64,000 bases of DNA, taken from Basidiobolus meristosporus CBS 931.73 (Eukaryota > Basidiobolomycota > Basidiobolomycetes > Basidiobolales > Basidiobolaceae). The stretch spans positions 1-64,000 of the forward strand of contig MCFE01000272.1 in assembly GCA_002104905.1 (NCBI GenBank), in the 5' to 3' direction. Numbering within the stretch: the first letter of the stretch is position 1; each line of letters opens with the position of its first letter. The notes beneath the pieces are model-generated. The model searched no databases. It was not told the DNA's origin and was given only the letters and a program-made list of their open reading frames with translations. Positions 1 through 10,302 of this stretch are shown here, one piece after another. The position numbers and the translations under genes were made by a program.

Positions 1-2
1 CA

Positions 3-650
3 CCATTTTCCTTGATGTTTGGAAGCAGATACAACCACTTTGGAGACTACCAGAATGCAGAGTAAGCAAGTTTGAATACAGATAAGCTAAAGAACCGACT
101 TGAGTACCTTACCAACATTGTCTACCCTGCTATCAGTGCCAGAAGTAAGGCCTCTCAGCAAAAGATGACTTCAATGTACGCCTCAAGACACAGGAACAGC
201 AGCTTCCCAGATGGGTCATATGTCATGACACTAGATCCAATCCGGCAATCTAAGCTTGACCCCAAGTATGAAGGACCATTCAAGGTTGTCAGACATGCTA
301 CTGGAGGATCTTATGTACTTCAGGATAACACTGGAGCACTGCCACCCAAAAACTTTCCACCTTCTTCACTCAAACTTATTTCTCAAGACCCAGTAACTTT
401 GGAATCCTATGAAGCTGAAGCTATTGTGGACCATGATGGAGAAGAACCAAATTGCCTTTATTTAGTCAAGTGGAAAGGCTATGATGCCAAACACAACACC
501 TGGGAACCTTACACCAACTTTGATGATGTTGCCATTATTGATCAGTATTGGAGCCGCCAAGGAACCCAGAGGGTATCAAAAAACTCTCTTCTGGAAGGAA
601 GTGATGTAGTGCATCAACATTTAAAACTTAGCCAATTTTACTCCGTTTGA
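3..650 (+). pseudogene. G1 gypsy pol C-terminus: integrase tail plus chromodomain
   Basis: This is the 3' end of a Ty3/gypsy polyprotein whose start lies outside the window. The frame opens with PFSLMFGSRYN, a typical fungal gypsy integrase C-terminal motif, then hits a TAA at 63-65 and continues open for 192 codons to 650. An SH3-like segment (KLDPKYEGPFKVVR) is followed by a chromodomain at about residues 113-160 of the downstream open part. All three aromatic-cage positions look present: Tyr113, Trp134 in VKWKGY, and Tyr137. In chromoviruses this domain is thought to steer integration to H3K9-methylated chromatin. The coding end overlaps the 3' LTR by about 45 bases. The methionine at 72 is really a TTG codon, so no start is claimed there. 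A host chromodomain protein is unlikely because an LTR follows directly. Confidence 0.85.
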
Positions 651-1301
651 AAATCTAGTACCCTAACAGATTTTCCCTAACCCAAACATAACAAATCCCA
701 GTTACAGTTTATTTTATCCCACCTCAGAATCTATTTTTAGCTATCACACCTGATCTATTTTCAAATGGTCATTACGTTATCAACCTATCTGCCAAGCCTT
801 CCCAGGTGATTAGTCATCTGAGATCTATCAAACCACTGTGCAGTTGCCAAGACATCAGTTGTTTGATGATGTAATTTTCATTTATCTTATGCACCTATGA
901 ACACCCAAATTGATTTCAATCAATCCAGTCCCTTGGCGCTTACTAATTCAACTTGATCAGAAAAGTATAAATAAAGTTTACTGAACCTTTTGGTTTAGTG
1001 TGTGTCTCAACAAAATTAAGATTCTGTCTCAGCAAAAATAAGAATCCAACAATTCCATTCTAGTTTCTATCCAAGCCTAGTATATCTAGCAGTCCAAAGA
1101 ATACCAAGCCTAGCCTGCCTAGCAAACAAATATCATTGTCTTTATAGCCAACCCAGCTATATCCAAGACCAATATTAGATCAGAATCTTTCTGCTAATAT
1201 TTCTGCCACTTGCTGACAATTCTAAGATTCTGCACTTAATTGTCACTTTGGTTCAGTTAAACCATTCAAGAGTTTTATTACACTTTCTCTTGGATACAAC
1301 A
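605..1301 (+). repeat. G1 3' LTR
   Basis: A TG...CA-bounded repeat of 697 bp begins TGTAGTGCATC and ends TTGGATACAACA. It matches, on the opposite strand, the solo LTR at 60843-61519 along its whole length with small indels. It carries a TATA-like TATAAATAA around 966 and an overlapping AATAAA. A purine-rich stretch (GGAAGGAAG) lies just upstream and could be the polypurine tract. The right flank is antisense C1 copia sequence, so G1 inserted into that copia. The 5' LTR lies outside the window. Confidence 0.88.
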
Positions 1302-1847
1302 TTTACCTAATTTTATATATCCTTAAGTATGTCAAATTACATCAATAGACAGTTTTGACATAAGCCTCAATCTTTAAAAGCTTTCTTAGCAACATTGCCA
1401 CTTTTGTAGCCTCACAGGCAGCCATATACTCTGCCTCTGAGATGGAAAGTGTTATGGTTAGTTGCTTTGTTGATTTCCTTGATGTTGCTCCTTTACGGTA
1501 AAGAAAGGTGTATTCTGTGGTGGATCTTTTGTCTTCTAAACTTGGCCCCCAGTCAGCATCAGAGTATCACAATAGATTCTGTTCCAAGTTCTTGTAGGAG
1601 TATCTTAAATAGATATCTGCAGTTCCTTTTAGGCATCTGAAAATCTGCTCAACTGCTGTAATACAGCCAGATCATTTGATCTGATTATGCAGGCTGATAA
1701 CTCCCCCTAAATATGAGATATCTGGATGAGCTCCAAGCATGATATACATTACACTGCCCACCTTAGTTTGGTAAGGGAAGTCAGGGCTTTCCAATGACAC
1801 CCAGCACTCTTAATTTGATAAATTTGACCAAGTTGAGATTTGCGTCT
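1302..1847 (-). pseudogene. C1 copia copy 1, RNase H fragment
   Basis: Read on the minus strand, this encodes the C-terminal RNase H part of a Ty1/copia polyprotein: segments resembling YSDADWGPSLED and SEAEYMAACEA are visible, broken by frameshifts. It is colinear with the better copy at 58640-59165. It begins exactly where the G1 LTR ends and stops exactly at the left end of the T element at 1848. The same copia resumes at 12462, so both pieces are one copia element split by the T insertion. Confidence 0.8.
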
Positions 1848-2779
1848 CCCTATGAAGAGTAATTTTGTCCCACAAGTGGACCCAATCTGGATCAACCATC
1901 ATGGCCCCATTTAGAGACCATCATATTACCAGCAGCTTGTAATTAGTAACCCTCTTAAAAATCTTATGATGGGATCACAAAGGTGTTTTGCTAATTTTAC
2001 TGCCAAATAAAGTGATGAACTTTGCAGGATTTTATTGTTGCTGTGACAATAATTGCATGGCATTGTTGTGGTCTTATTGTGCTCCACAACTATTTTATAT
2101 GGACCCAACAGGCCAGGACATCCAATTGCCTTATATGGCAGAAAACTTGACGGTATCTCAATGGCCCTATAGCAAGACTTGGATGGCATTATAATGGCAG
2201 TATGGTGGCCTACAGCTAGTTCTGTATAATGATACTGTACTAATTTACCAAATGGTATATCCTTTTTCTACCTCCTCTAGTGCAATTCCTATATTCCACT
2301 GTGGATTTACCCATATTTATTTGCTTACCCACTACTACCTTGGGCATTCCACATATAGTTTGAATAAAAAAAAACTATGGCCTCCTGCTTACTAACCTCT
2401 ACAAATGTGCACACCTGCCGCAATTGACATACTTCTATCACTGTAATTTAAGGCTTTTTAGTGTGATACTTGCAAAGTTGCCATATACCTTGTACTGCTG
2501 GTAACATATACATCTTGCAAACATATGCTTGGCTGTTACCACTTCTGGCATGAATACCTCCTGAATATCCACAAAGAACTTCTTGGTATCTGGCCAATAT
2601 ATCCCTTCTCCCTGCTGGATTCTAGTCCCCCTTATTGGTGTGCTCTGGCTTTTGTTTGTGCAAATTCCTTATTGAATGGTGTAGAAGTTGGCTTGTGACC
2701 ATGTGAAATCTGGCATATCTTGGTAGAGCTTTCCTGATAAAATTAGTTGCTTGTTGCACCCAACCCAACTTGGCATCAC
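1848..2779. other. T copy A left terminal non-coding region
   Basis: About 930 bases lie between the left inverted-repeat end and the transposase stop codon. I see no supported gene. Related sequence recurs at 48690-49400, 49893-51080 and, reversed, at 56861-57803, so it is the conserved 3' flank of the transposase gene. It is rich in scattered ATGGC and CCATCA words, which might be subterminal binding sites, but I could not count them reliably. Confidence 0.6.
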
Positions 2780-5720
2780 TTAACTGATTAACCACACATT
2801 GGAGCTGCTTAGCTTCCTAATGCCATAGGCATATGTGTCTCCATGTGCACATTTGTCCTCAGTATTTTCCAACTCTTTCTGGCTGTCCTTCATGTGCCAA
2901 TTCATCACATCCATGGTGGACTTGAAGGTAATATTCTTGATGAGACTGGGATATGGTAGTACCTGCAACTTGACTCATCTTCCTATCTCCCCACACATCT
3001 GCTCCATAGGAAACTGCAAAAAGGTAAAGCAAGGCCCAACATTCTCCACACACCATGCAAGATAGAACAGAGAATGGATACAGTAGTGGCAGAAATCTAC
3101 GCATTCAGCTTTATGTTTGTAGTATAGCTGCTCAAATCATGCTACAAACTCTGCACACAACAGCTGTAGATGCATCAAATTAGCATTGGTGATGTGCTTC
3201 TGGATAAGTACTCCTACAATGTCCACAAATGACTCCCAATGCTTCCAATATACTCTTGGTAGGACCAGCTTCAGAATGCCACTTAAAAAAAAACATATCC
3301 TGCTCATCCAGTGTTTGCATTTGTATTGTTGCATATGCAAATGAATATTAATTGGAGCTGTGAGAAGTACTTAGGGTAGCAGATACTCTGCAATATCTTG
3401 CCAATTCTTTCAAATTTCTCCGGTATCTCAAAGGGCTCATTCAGCTTTAAATGCCTCATGTACAACTAGGTCATCAGTATAGGGATATTGTTGAAAAGCA
3501 AATGCATTGCTCCCAGTGGAAATCTTTTGCTCCAGCAGATACCCTCTATCTTGAATATCTCCAGTCTCCAATTGATTCCATATTCTGGCCAATGGGTTAT
3601 AGCTTGTCTACTTTGCTGCAATTGCATGCTGACTTCTATACATTCTCTCAGTAGAAAGATGATGTTCTTAGCACAGGTGCTTGGGTAATAATAATAGACT
3701 TGTTCCGTTGGATAGTGCCACATTGAGCCATGAGTGCCAAATAGTGCCATAGTGTGCCTGAGAGTCATAGCAGACCTAAACTTGGCCACAAAGTGTGGCA
3801 TATAGTTCTCCATATTCGTGCAAAGCAACCCCTGTGTTTCACCTAGTGTGTGGGAGAAAATCAATTTTTTAACCTTTTTTTTAGGATCAAAATTGTGCAT
3901 GACGTAAAAGAGCACAGACAGACTGAAGATATGCATCTGGTACATAATACCCATGGCACTCTAAATCTAGCCCCACAGGCTTGTAGCATGTCACAAAAAT
4001 GCATGGCACTATCTTGGTCCACTGGTACTATCTGGCACTATATTTAAATATTAGCCCTAAAGTAGAACCTATACAAAGCACTTATAGTGCCAGATAGTAC
4101 CAGTGGACCAAGATAGTGCCATGCATTTTTGTGACATGCTACAAGCCTGTGGGGCGAGATTTAGAGTGCCATGGGTATTATGTACCAGATGCATATCTTC
4201 AGTCTGTCTGTACTCTTTTACGTCATGCACAATTTTGATCCCAAAAAAAAGGTTAAAAAATTGATTTTCTCCCGCACAGTAGGTGAAGTACAGGGGCTGC
4301 TTTGCATGAATATGCAGAACTATATGTCCCACTCTGTGGCCAAGTTTAGGTCTGCTATGACTCTCAGGCACACTATGGCACTATTTCGCACTCATGGCTC
4401 AATGTGGCACTATCCAACGGAACAAGTCTAGTGTGCATGAGTTTTGGAATAAATTCCCTGGATCTCACACATTTGACAGCAATACCATCCATTGTGCCCA
4501 AGAAACCTGCTATCTTACTGATGGCTGAGGTATCTCCAATGCAGATAATAATACATGCTTTTACATGATGGCCATTTACTCTTATCCTGCCTGAAAGCAT
4601 ACAAAGTTCATCCAGCAATGGATACAGGTAGTTATCCAGGTTGGACAGTGATTTAGGCCCAGAAACCAGTGAGACTACCATCAGATTATTGCTCTGATAC
4701 CATAAGATGGGCAACAGATTCAGATTGATGAGAATCAGCAGCTGGCAGAATTTGCTGGTAGAGTACTTGTTTAATGAGAATTCAGCAAATACAAAAGCAA
4801 AGGCATGATCATACATACCTTCAAAGTTGCCCTTGCTTCTTAGCTGTTTGTAATGATTGCCATCAAATATACTGCATATATATGTGCTTGATTGATACTG
4901 AGTGTGGTGCTGTAAAGCTTTGCAATATTTGTTGGACTGCATCAGCTCCCTCAGACAGGGTATAACCAGAATATATTGTGAGTGTGAAGGATGTTTTCCC
5001 TTAATGGTGGTGGATTCCTGACAATTTTGACACATTGCAATGGTAGCATTTTTGGATGTGAATGCCATGCAACTTTTAACACATGCAGAAACAGGACAGT
5101 CTCTGCATCTTATGTTCCCAGCCTCATGATGGTTGTCCACTTGTACCATGTATATGGTAAGTTGCATCCTGGTATGATTTTGGCAAGAAATAGTAATAAA
5201 TCCGCAAAGCCCCCATTAGTGATATTAGCGGAAATGCGCCACTTCTCTAGCCACAACATACATCATTCACCAGTAGATGGATTACTGGGCTCACTTGGCT
5301 CCATAAAGTATCCTTGGCATCCATTTCAATGGGTGTTATCTCATTGTATATGGAAATTTGACCAGGCTCAAATGTGGCACTATTGTTAGGGGAGATTGGC
5401 TCAAAATCCATCAGTGACCCTTATTTGTCAGAGCTATCACTTTGCATGCCATATTCAGAAGGCTGAGGTGAGCCTAAAGGTGTCACAAACCTACCTGACA
5501 CAGTTTGCGCAAGGTGACAAAGACAGCCAGGTGCCAATATAGAAGTATCAACTAGCCGGCAAGATGATGTTGGTGCAGTAGTGACCAATAAATGGTCAAA
5601 TATGACTTGTGTGGGAAAGCATTGGCTTTTATCCTTGTAATACTTCCTATGCTGTCTGTGTGCTTCAAGGCTGAGAGGCTTGCCACAATAGCCACATGTT
5701 CTTTTTTCTCATCTCTTATG
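2780..5720 (-). pseudogene. Tnp2-type transposase, T copy A
   Basis: This is a minus-strand transposase of the Tnp2 family. The N-terminus near 5720 reads TCGYCGKPLSLEAHRQH, a Cys/His-rich zinc-finger-like start. Then come the CQNC..STT..H block, the core FSLNKYST...VSLVSGPKSL, CIGDTSAISKIAGF, the block around MHLLFNNIPILMT, and the C-terminal GDTYAYGIRK ending near 2780. In this copy the usual Asp of the DGFSL motif is altered (FAEFSL), while the Asp of CIGD remains. A 732-bp palindrome (3697-4428) splits the gene, and stops and frameshifts are present elsewhere. It is divergent from ORF2, about 250 bases away. Inactive as it stands. Confidence 0.78.
3697..4428. mobile_element. 732-bp palindromic element P1
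   Basis: This is a near-perfect long inverted repeat. The left arm spans about 3697-4042, the right arm about 4084-4428, with a loop of about 40 bases. The ends are GACTTGTTCCGTTGG and its complement, flanked on both sides by TA. It interrupts the transposase of T copy A at a site that is uninterrupted in copy B (near 9375). A second element of exactly the same length lies at 16788-17519. No coding frame looks genuine; the long frames across the arms only mirror each other. Its outer GACTTGTTC and inner TAGTGCCAGATAG words also occur at the ends of the H transposon, suggesting a non-autonomous relative. Confidence 0.85.
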
Positions 5721-5969
5721 GCATTGAGTCAAAGTAGTCTTGTTCATGGGGCAAACAGTCTGACCTTCAACAATGTAATGCTATTATATCACTTTTAGGT
5801 CAATACTGATATGAACTTAAGACAGTCTGGTATTTGAGACATGGCACCTACATGAATGTAAGATTCAATAATGACCTGCCATAGTAAGCATTATAGATAA
5901 AGTTGTGGCATCACATACACATGTATATGTAACACTATTTCCCCTTTGGCTTGGCTCACTTCCATATAG
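5721..5969. promoter_or_regulatory. Divergent intergenic spacer of T copy A
   Basis: About 250 bases separate the start of the antisense transposase from the start of sense ORF2, so any promoter must be bidirectional. A TATA-like GCATTATAGATAAAG sits near 5888. The equivalent word is GCATTATAAATAAAG in copy B (near 10220) and GCATTATAAGTAAG in copy C. Promoter function is inferred from position and conservation only. Confidence 0.45.
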
Positions 5970-7923
5970 ATGCCGCCAAAAAATAAAGCAAAGTTGTCTG
6001 GTTCCCAACTAAGCCCCACTGCTGATGGCAGTGGAAGAACAGATGGACAACAGCTTGCTTTGACATTGAGTGCAACAAGCAGGGCTACATCCAAAAAAGG
6101 CCCTGTGGACAGTGTGCCCATTGAAGGTCATAATGTGGACTCCTAAGGCTCTCAGTTAAGTAGGCAATTGAGAACTTCAGCAGAGCCACAAGCTGAACAT
6201 TATGCTCAGGCGGATGAGATTGTAGCAAGCACAGTATCCTCAGTTGGAGGCCAGCATGTGGCCATGATAACATCACCACCACCCATATTAGCAAGTATGT
6301 TGTCAGCTCATACCAAAGCATTAATGAAGCAATTAGGTGGAGTGGCTGATAGGATATATGCAATGGCCCAGAGAAATCAGGAAATAGTCCAGAAGCAGGA
6401 TGAGTGGATAATACATGTAGAGCAATCAATATCCCAGGTAGAGAAAGCGGTATCTTTGCTGCAAAGAAGCAACTCAAGTAGCTCAATGTCACAGCCAAGA
6501 ATTGGGCTATTTCCTGATGTACCAGCAGAGGAACACTGTACTGTCTTTGAAGCACAACAACAGTGCCCAAAGATAAAGCCCACAGGAAAATCTACCAAAG
6601 AATGGGAGGGAGACAATGTGGTGTTTATACCAAAGCTTAAAAATCAAAAGACATTGAAGATCTGTGAAGCCATTGAGTGCAATAATGAAGAGTGCGCTAA
6701 TATTCAAGAGGCCATCAGAAGTCTGGCATGCCATCACCTCAAGGCTGGCATACCATGGGACCATACAGAACTTAAGGCCAAGCAGAATTCACTTAACTTG
6801 TTCCATGAGCACTATCCTGGATTCAAACGGGCAATCAGATTTTGGGCCAGCATTGGTATGCTAAGAGAGTATCTTAAGAATAGCAGAAACTATCAAAGGC
6901 AGAAGAATAAGGGTGCCATGGCTAAAAACCAGCGGCTTCCTCAAGAGCCTGTTACAAGCAGCACCAAAAGCTCTAGACAAGCATCAACAAGATGTCAGGT
7001 AGCTGGCCGAGTGCCAATTAGGGACAAGCAGGCAGACATGGATGCACTGGCACCACATTTAACAAGGAAAAAGCGTAGTACCACACTGGAAGAACCCAGT
7101 CAAAGAAGCAGTGAAGGACCTGGCAGTGATAAAAACCAGCTGCTTTTACAGGAGCCCATCACAACTATGGTGAGGGCTCAAAACAAGTGGAAAAGGAATG
7201 TCAGGTTGCCAGAAGAGTGCTGGCAAGGAACAATCAGGCCAAAACAGATGCATCAGAGCCAATTTAACTAGGAGAAAACATAGTTCTTTACAAGAAGCAT
7301 TCAGACAAAGTAGCAGTGAAAGACCTGACAGTGATAAAGGAAAAGGTAGAGGGAAAAATGTCTACACAATCCTGAGACAGGGAGGCATGCCAAGAAAACT
7401 GCAGTTCTTGTCAATTAGTGCTGTAAGCCAGGAACAGACTGAATCCCATCATAGCCAAGGAGAATTGCCAACAAGAAAACAGCTGTTTTCACAAAAGTTG
7501 GAAGCACATCCAGCTTAGCTACACTCCAGCCAGGTAGATGAGTTTGCAGAAAAAGGCAATTCATCTGGCACAGCCTCCAGATCCTCTGCTGCTGACAGAG
7601 TGGAGATCCCACTGACAGACACAGCTACAATGTCAAGAGCTGGAAAGACTATCACAATGCCTTCTGTGGAGTTTTGGGACACTAATAGGCACACCAAGAG
7701 GTTGCAGCACTTCTTGAAGAGTAGTGCCCAAGAAAATGCACTGGAATATTGCAAGGATTTATTGCAACGGCTGGCAGATGAGGTGTCCAGCCTTGCAGTG
7801 TTGGCTGAAGACCAGGACATGTGGGAACCAATGAATGAACAGTGGCATAAAGCTGTTGGGTCCTGCCAAAGTTGTGGAGCCAGAGCGTTACAGCAGAAAC
7901 ACTTATTGAGTGGTGGATTTTAA
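5970..7923 (+). pseudogene. T-element partner gene ORF2, copy A
   Basis: I do not recognise this family. It opens with ATG and a basic start, MPPKNKAKLSGS, which could be a nuclear signal. An in-frame TAA lies near 6147. The same frame then runs open from 6168 to 7271, and a frameshift leads to the C-terminal part (7600-7923). Visible blocks are a probably helical Gln/Ser-rich segment (QNQEIVQKQDEWIIHVEQSI shortened: EIVQKQDE...VEQSISQ), a central conserved block (WDHTELKAKQ...FHEHYPGFKRAIRFWASIG), and a C-terminal block (FWDTNRHTKRLQHF...LAEDQDMWE). Five copies share this layout, always divergent from the transposase, so it is probably an accessory protein of the transposon, as second genes are in other EnSpm elements. 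That role is inference. Confidence 0.6.
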
Positions 7924-8366
7924 TGGTGTTACTTGTTGAGAATGGGGTTGGGCTTAATGTTAGTGTAGGGTAGAGGGACTTGTACAGGTCAATACAATTG
8001 GCAATTGAGGTACAACTGAAGCTTCAATGGAAATAAATCAACTTGTTTGCATGAAAAGTAAGAGAAATGGTTAAGTCAGGAAGTAAGGAGTGTGAAAAAG
8101 AGGCAATAGCCAATCAATGGTCACAAATGTAGGAGGTGATAGAGCTTCTGGGATCACAAAGGGAGCAAGTTGGCAGGGAACCAATCTAAAGCCACTCATG
8201 TAATGTTGTGATGAAAAATTTTGACAAAGTTTTTTGTGAGACCTGGGGGCAATTATTTTTCAACAGTCTATGGACAGTGGCCTGATGGGATCAGTACCTC
8301 TTGGTCACAGAACTTTAACTTTGTGACAGCCTTTTGACAGGATCATCTCAATAATTTTTCATAGGG
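7924..8366. other. T copy A right terminal non-coding region
   Basis: This non-coding stretch downstream of ORF2 ends in the inverted-repeat terminus CAATAATTTTTCATAGGGG. It is closely matched at 12191-12461 in copy B and, more distantly, at 27951-28312 in copy C. At 8367 the sequence jumps to an internal part of a second T unit (homologous to about 2678), with no flanking host sequence. This is the junction of a partial tandem duplication. Confidence 0.7.
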
Positions 8367-8465
8367 GTAGAGGTTGGCTTGTGACCAAGAGAAATCCAGC
8401 ATACCTTGGTAGAGTTTCCTAATAAAAATTAGTTGCTTGTTGCACCCAACCCAACTTTGCATTAC

Positions 8466-10050
8466 TTAACTAATTACCCATGCATTGAGGCTGCTTAGCT
8501 TCTTAATACCATAGGCATAGGTGTCTTCATGTGCACCTCTGTCCTCAGTATTTTTCAACTCTTCCTGGCTGTCCTCCATGTGCCAACTCATTACATCCAT
8601 GACAGACTTGAAGGTAATATTCTTGATGAGATTGGGATACAGTAATACCTGCACCTTGACTTATCTTCCTATCTTTCAACACATCTGCTCCATAGGAAAG
8701 TTTCCAAAAGGTGAAGCAAGGCCCAGCATTCTCCACACACCATGCAAGATGGAGTAGAGAATGGATACAGTAGTAGCAGAGATCTAGGTGTTCAGCTTTA
8801 TGTTTGTAGTATAGCAACTCAAGTCCTGTCACAAACTCTTGGCACAACAGCTGTTGATGCATCAAGTTGGCATTGGTGATCTGCTTCTGGATAAATATTC
8901 CTACAATGTCCACATATGACTCCCAATGCTTCCAATATACTCTAGGTAGGAATGGCTTCAGAATGCCACTTGAATAAATACATATCTAGTTCATCCAGTG
9001 TTTGCATTTGTGTTGTTGCATGTGCATATGAGTATTGATTGGAGCTTGTGAGAAGTATTTACAGTAGCAGATACTCTGTAATATCTTGCCAATTCTTTCA
9101 AATTTCTCCGGTATCTCAAAGGGCTCATTCAGCTTTAAATGCCCCATGTACAACTAGGTCATCAGTATAGGGATATTGCTGAAAAGCAAATGCATTGCTC
9201 CCAGTGGAAAGCTTTTGCTCCAGCAGATACCCTCTATCTTGAATATCTGCAGTCTCCAATTGATTCCATATTCTGGCCAATGGGTTATAGCTTGCCTACT
9301 TTGCTGCAATTGCATGCTGACTTCTATAGATCCTCTCTGTGGGAAGGTGATGTTCTTAGTGCTGGTGTTTGGGTAATAACAATGTATGTGAGTTTTTGAG
9401 TAAATCCCTTGGATCTCACACATCGGCCAGCAATACCATCCATTGTGCCTGGAAAAACCTGCTTTTTACTGATGGCTGTGGTATCATCCAAATTGCATCC
9501 TGGAATGATTTTGGGAGGAAGTAGTAATGAATCCTCAAAGCCCCCATTACTGATATTAGTGGAAATGCACCACTTCTCTAGCCACAACATTACATTATTC
9601 ACTAGTGGATATATTACTGGGCTCACTTGGCTCAATAAAGTATTCTTGACATTTGTTTCAACACGTGTTGTCTCATTGCATATTGGGAATTCACCAGGCT
9701 CATACATGGTACTGTTGTTAGGGGAAATAGGCTTACAGTCCATCAGTGAACCTTCTTTGTCAGTGCTATCACTCTGCATGCCATATTCAGAAGGTTGAGG
9801 TGTGCCTAACAGTGCCACAAACCTGCCTGACTCAGTTTGCGTAAGGTGACAACAATGGCCAGGTGCCAATACAGCAGTATCAGCTGGCCAACAAGATAAT
9901 GTTGGTACAGTAGTGACCAATAAATGGTCAAATATGACTTATGTGGGAAAAAAACTGGCTGTGATCCTTGTAATACTTTGTATGCTGTCTGCAAGCTTCA
10001 TGACTGAGAGGCTTGCTACAATAGCAACATGGTCTTTTCTCTCTTCTCTT
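8466..10050 (-). pseudogene. Tnp2-type transposase, T copy B, core deleted
   Basis: The minus-strand copy retains the N-terminal zinc-finger-like start (RPCCYCSKPLSHEACRQH, near 10050), the LVNNVMLWLEKW block and the C-terminal part ending near 8466. Between about 9478 and 9490, IIPGCNL runs straight into DTTAISK. Compared with copy A this removes several hundred bases, including the first catalytic Asp region and the CIGD motif context. The rest is highly similar to copy A and lacks the palindrome. Stops and frameshifts occur. It cannot encode an active transposase. Confidence 0.75.
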
Positions 10051-10302
10051 ATGGCATTGAGTCAAAGTAGTCTTGTCCATGGGGCAAACAGTTTGACCTT
10101 CAACAATGTAATTCTATTATATCACTTTTTGGTCAATACTGATGTGAACTTAAGATAGTCTTGTATCTGAGATATTGCACCTACATGAGTATAGGATTCA
10201 ATGATGACCTGCCATAGTAAGCATTATAAATAAAGCTGTGGCACTGCATACACATGCATATGTACAGCTATTTCCCCTTTGGTTTGACTCACTTACATTT
10301 AA
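10051..10302. promoter_or_regulatory. Divergent intergenic spacer of T copy B
   Basis: This is the spacer between the antisense transposase and sense ORF2, with the TATA-like word GCATTATAAATAAAG near 10220. It is colinear with 5721-5969. Promoter role is inferred. Confidence 0.4.

Noticed and set aside
72-650. Host HP1-like chromodomain gene
   Set aside because: The preceding frame reads as a gypsy integrase tail and an LTR follows directly, so it belongs to a retrotransposon.
3466-3954. 162-codon minus-strand frame
   Set aside because: It is a chimera of the Tnp2 coding strand and one arm of the palindrome; the arm portion also appears in reverse at 4069-4371 and 4171-4431. Not a gene.
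3850-4371. Inverted frames as a hairpin-encoded protein
   Set aside because: The two frames are mirror images caused by the palindrome and differ between P1 and P2 in ways that ignore codon positions.
9913-10158. 81-codon plus-strand frame near the T copy B transposase start (also 5592-5798, 25709-25939)
   Set aside because: It is the antisense of the transposase N-terminus and recurs in other copies only because the coding strand is conserved.
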